The notes below the pieces were generated by a model that worked only from the letters and a program-made list of their open reading frames with translations, was not told where the DNA came from and did no database searches. Below, piece after piece: positions 62,475 through 64,000 of a DNA stretch of 64,000 nucleotides. Every line of letters begins with the position of its first letter. The stretch's first letter is position 1. The position numbers were made by a program, and so were the translations under genes. Origin of the DNA: JBASEY01 sp964404285 (GTDB lineage Bacteria > CSSED10-310); the NCBI GenBank assembly GCA_964404285.1, contig CAYOJK010000009.1:36517-100516 (forward strand). Direction: 5' to 3'.

Positions 62475-64000
62475 TTAAATAAACTCCACCGTATAGGCCT
62501 TTTTCTGCTCGCCGGAATTGCGGGCAATGTAGGCCTCCAAGCGGCGCACCGTTTCGTCTTTGAGCGAAATATTATCCTCAAAGGCACTGTCGCGGAATAC
62601 ATACTTAATTGGCGTTGGCTCAACCGCCGCCAAAGCCTCCGCCAACTCGACCGTCACGGTCTCGTCAAGGCAGACCACATAGGCGTCGGCAAACAGATAG
62701 GTTCGCTGGCCGATATCCAGCTTCTCCACCTTGGCCGAGAGGGGAATATCCCGCTGGCGCAGCAGCACTTCATAGACCACATCGATATCGGTATAGCCGG
62801 GCATAAAGTCGAGTTTGTTCTTGTCATTGAGCATTTCTGTAACTTCCAACGGGGTCATTTCACCCTCAAGCGCCTCGTGCGTCCAGCGGATGTTGGTATC
62901 GGCGGTGCGGAACACACGGAAGCCGATGTCGGGAACTTGTTTCGGCTCTTCGCCAAGCTTAAGTTGCGCATTGGCAGCTTCCACTTCGGCCTTGATTTTC
63001 TCGCCCGCCCGGCGAATGCGCTCTTTGCCAAGCTCGGTAATAAAATGCGGCTTCTCCATTTCGTCAAGGAGCTGGATTGCATTTTCAAGAGGCAATCTTT
63101 TGTTTGAAGGCGTTTCTTTCAAGGTCTTATCAAGGTCTTCTTGCAGCTGAACTACGATGTAATGCCGCATACCACCATCTGCATTCAAATTCATGATTGC
63201 CTCAGCTGTAGTGCCAGAACCGCTAAAGAAGTCTAAGGCAATATCTCCATCCGACAACGCAAATCCGCATAAAAACTCAAGCAATTCCACAGGTTTTGGG
63301 TTAGAAAAGACTTCCTTATTGAAATACTGATACACATCATCTGCGCCAGTGCTCGTTGTGCCTTTGTCGTTGACCAGCTTTTCATGTGAAAAAATGCTCC
63401 GTGGCGTCTTTCCTTTGGGCAGTCGTTGCTTAAACTGGACTGACCAAGAGTTATTCACCTTCACTATTCGCGTATCGCCTATCTTCAAATCGTCGAAAAA
63501 TCTAGCCTGCGAACGCAGCCAACTAATCGGATTTCCATCCTCGTCAAATTGAAGTATAGTGCCATCAGGACATTCAATAGGGTAATACTGCTTGCCAGCT
63601 TTTCTTTTGAAAGTGTCCCAATAATACTTTCCTTGTTCGTCTTCCTCCTTGTACCGTTTTAAATATTCCTCCGTATACTGCTCGTAGAAAGCCGAAACGG
63701 AATCCTTGTTGCGCGAATATGCAATAACATATTCGTGCTCGATAGCGGTGTGAATCGAATCATTTCCACCGCCTTTTTTGTTTTGCCAGACAAAATCACA
63801 AATATAATTGTCTTGCCCAAATATTTCATCACATATTGATTTGAGCCGATGGAACTCATTTTCATCAATGCTAATAAAAATCACCCCATCCTCGCGCAGC
63901 AAATCCTTTGCCACACGCAGGCGCGGGTACATCATATTCAGCCAGTTGGCGTGAAAGCGGTTACCCGACTTTTGGTTGACCACCATGCGCTCGCCGTCCA
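62475..64000 (-). CDS. Type III DNA methyltransferase, Mod subunit (5' end outside window)
   Basis: The frame is open to the right edge; about 508 codons are visible. The methylase core is recognisable: 'RFHANWLNMMYPRLRVAKDL' and 'LREDGVIFISIDENE' (after the catalytic DPPY motif, which should lie beyond the window), then 'DFFSGSGTTAEAIMNLNADG', the SAM-binding motif I placed at the C-terminal side as in beta-class N6-adenine methylases. It modifies one strand of an asymmetric site and gives the Res subunit its specificity. res follows after 12 bp. Confidence 0.92.
   Translation of the reverse strand, partial: DGERMVVNQKSGNRFHANWLNMMYPRLRVAKDLLREDGVIFISIDENEFHRLKSICDEIFGQDNYICDFVWQNKKGGGNDSIHTAIEHEYVIAYSRNKDSVSAFYEQYTEEYLKRYKEEDEQGKYYWDTFKRKAGKQYYPIECPDGTILQFDEDGNPISWLRSQARFFDDLKIGDTRIVKVNNSWSVQFKQRLPKGKTPRSIFSHEKLVNDKGTTSTGADDVYQYFNKEVFSNPKPVELLEFLCGFALSDGDIALDFFSGSGTTAEAIMNLNADGGMRHYIVVQLQEDLDKTLKETPSNKRLPLENAIQLLDEMEKPHFITELGKERIRRAGEKIKAEVEAANAQLKLGEEPKQVPDIGFRVFRTADTNIRWTHEALEGEMTPLEVTEMLNDKNKLDFMPGYTDIDVVYEVLLRQRDIPLSAKVEKLDIGQRTYLFADAYVVCLDETVTVELAEALAAVEPTPIKYVFRDSAFEDNISLKDETVRRLEAYIARNSGEQKKAYTVEFI

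Larger units (their letters stand above)
54560..64000. mobile_element. Clostridial-type integrative/mobilisable element with large serine recombinase (right end outside window)
   Basis: From about 54560 the DNA is visibly more GC-rich and carries genes familiar from Firmicutes elements of the Tn4451/TnpX kind: TnpW-like protein, large serine recombinase with zinc ribbon and DUF4368-like tail, a structured possible oriT region, and cargo (RhuM-like gene, type III R-M). The left boundary is placed where the glycosyltransferase frame breaks. The exact att core and the right end cannot be seen. The recombinase sits near the left end, as is usual for such elements. Confidence 0.65.

Noticed and set aside
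1..64000. CRISPR array
   Set aside because: No series of short direct repeats with unique spacers was seen; the only repeats are the 441-bp pair and the 93-bp tandem units.

Overview
The window looks like chromosomal DNA of an uncultivated Gram-negative bacterium. LPS-assembly (LptD-type) and DgkA genes, many lipobox proteins, periplasmic PEGA/PDZ/TPR proteins, a Tad (Flp) pilus with secretin, and Hanks-type Ser/Thr kinases with FHA proteins all point to a double-membrane cell with heavy phospho-signalling. No single gene fixes the phylum, so I leave the taxonomy open. All family assignments come from motif reading; no search was run.

Layout. (1) 1-16948, somewhat more GC-rich by eye: the 3' end of a PUFA-synthase-like (PfaC-type) dehydratase gene, convergent dgkA, a DUF4282-like membrane protein, then a forward run of an Rsm22-like methyltransferase, pcnB, a methyltransferase, a GT4 glycosyltransferase, a hexapeptide acyltransferase, a UPF0104-type flippase-like protein and an NAD-dependent epimerase (a surface or lipid-linked glycan cluster). 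A retropepsin/PDZ protein, a reverse-strand GT-C membrane protein, a GT2 glycosyltransferase and a Ser/Thr kinase with a Pro/Thr-rich outer region follow. (2) 16986-17332: a promoter and a tRNA-Ser(UGA), tRNA-Ser(GCU), tRNA-Arg(ACG) cluster. (3) 17352-53424: a more AT-rich 35.6-kb segment bounded by two apparently perfect 441-bp direct repeats, each cutting through a toxin-antitoxin-like gene pair. The pair would be intact only if the segment were a circle. It carries (3a) a tight forward operon 18126-30692: two or three lipoproteins, a TolB-like propeller protein, an oligopeptide ABC transporter whose binding protein has an SH3b insertion, and a Ser/Thr kinase with a PEGA-like outer domain; (3b) a reverse operon 43625-30701 encoding a complete-looking Tad pilus core whose ATPase carries an N-terminal FHA domain, followed by two more FHA/TM proteins; (3c) a small forward pair 44062-45541; (3d) a reverse operon 52333-45625 of TPR/propeller, PEGA-PDZ, DUF5683-like, propeller lipoprotein and LptD-like genes. 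(4) 53425-54559: a junction full of gene debris, including the 3' part of a GT-C glycosyltransferase. (5) About 54560 to the right edge: a GC-rich element of clostridial type (TnpW, TnpX-like large serine recombinase, a structured possible oriT region) carrying a RhuM-like gene and a type III restriction-modification system, whose mod gene runs off the window. The element appears to have interrupted the glycosyltransferase gene.

How the parts may work together (inference): the kinase at 28989 is the last gene of the peptide-transport operon and faces the FHA end of the Tad operon. FHA domains bind phosphothreonine, so an envelope or peptide signal may be passed by the kinase to the FHA-TadA ATPase and the two membrane FHA proteins to control pilus assembly. 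The best candidates for undescribed biology are this kinase-FHA-Tad module, the SH3b-containing peptide transporter operon, and the 35.6-kb repeat-bounded unit that carries both.
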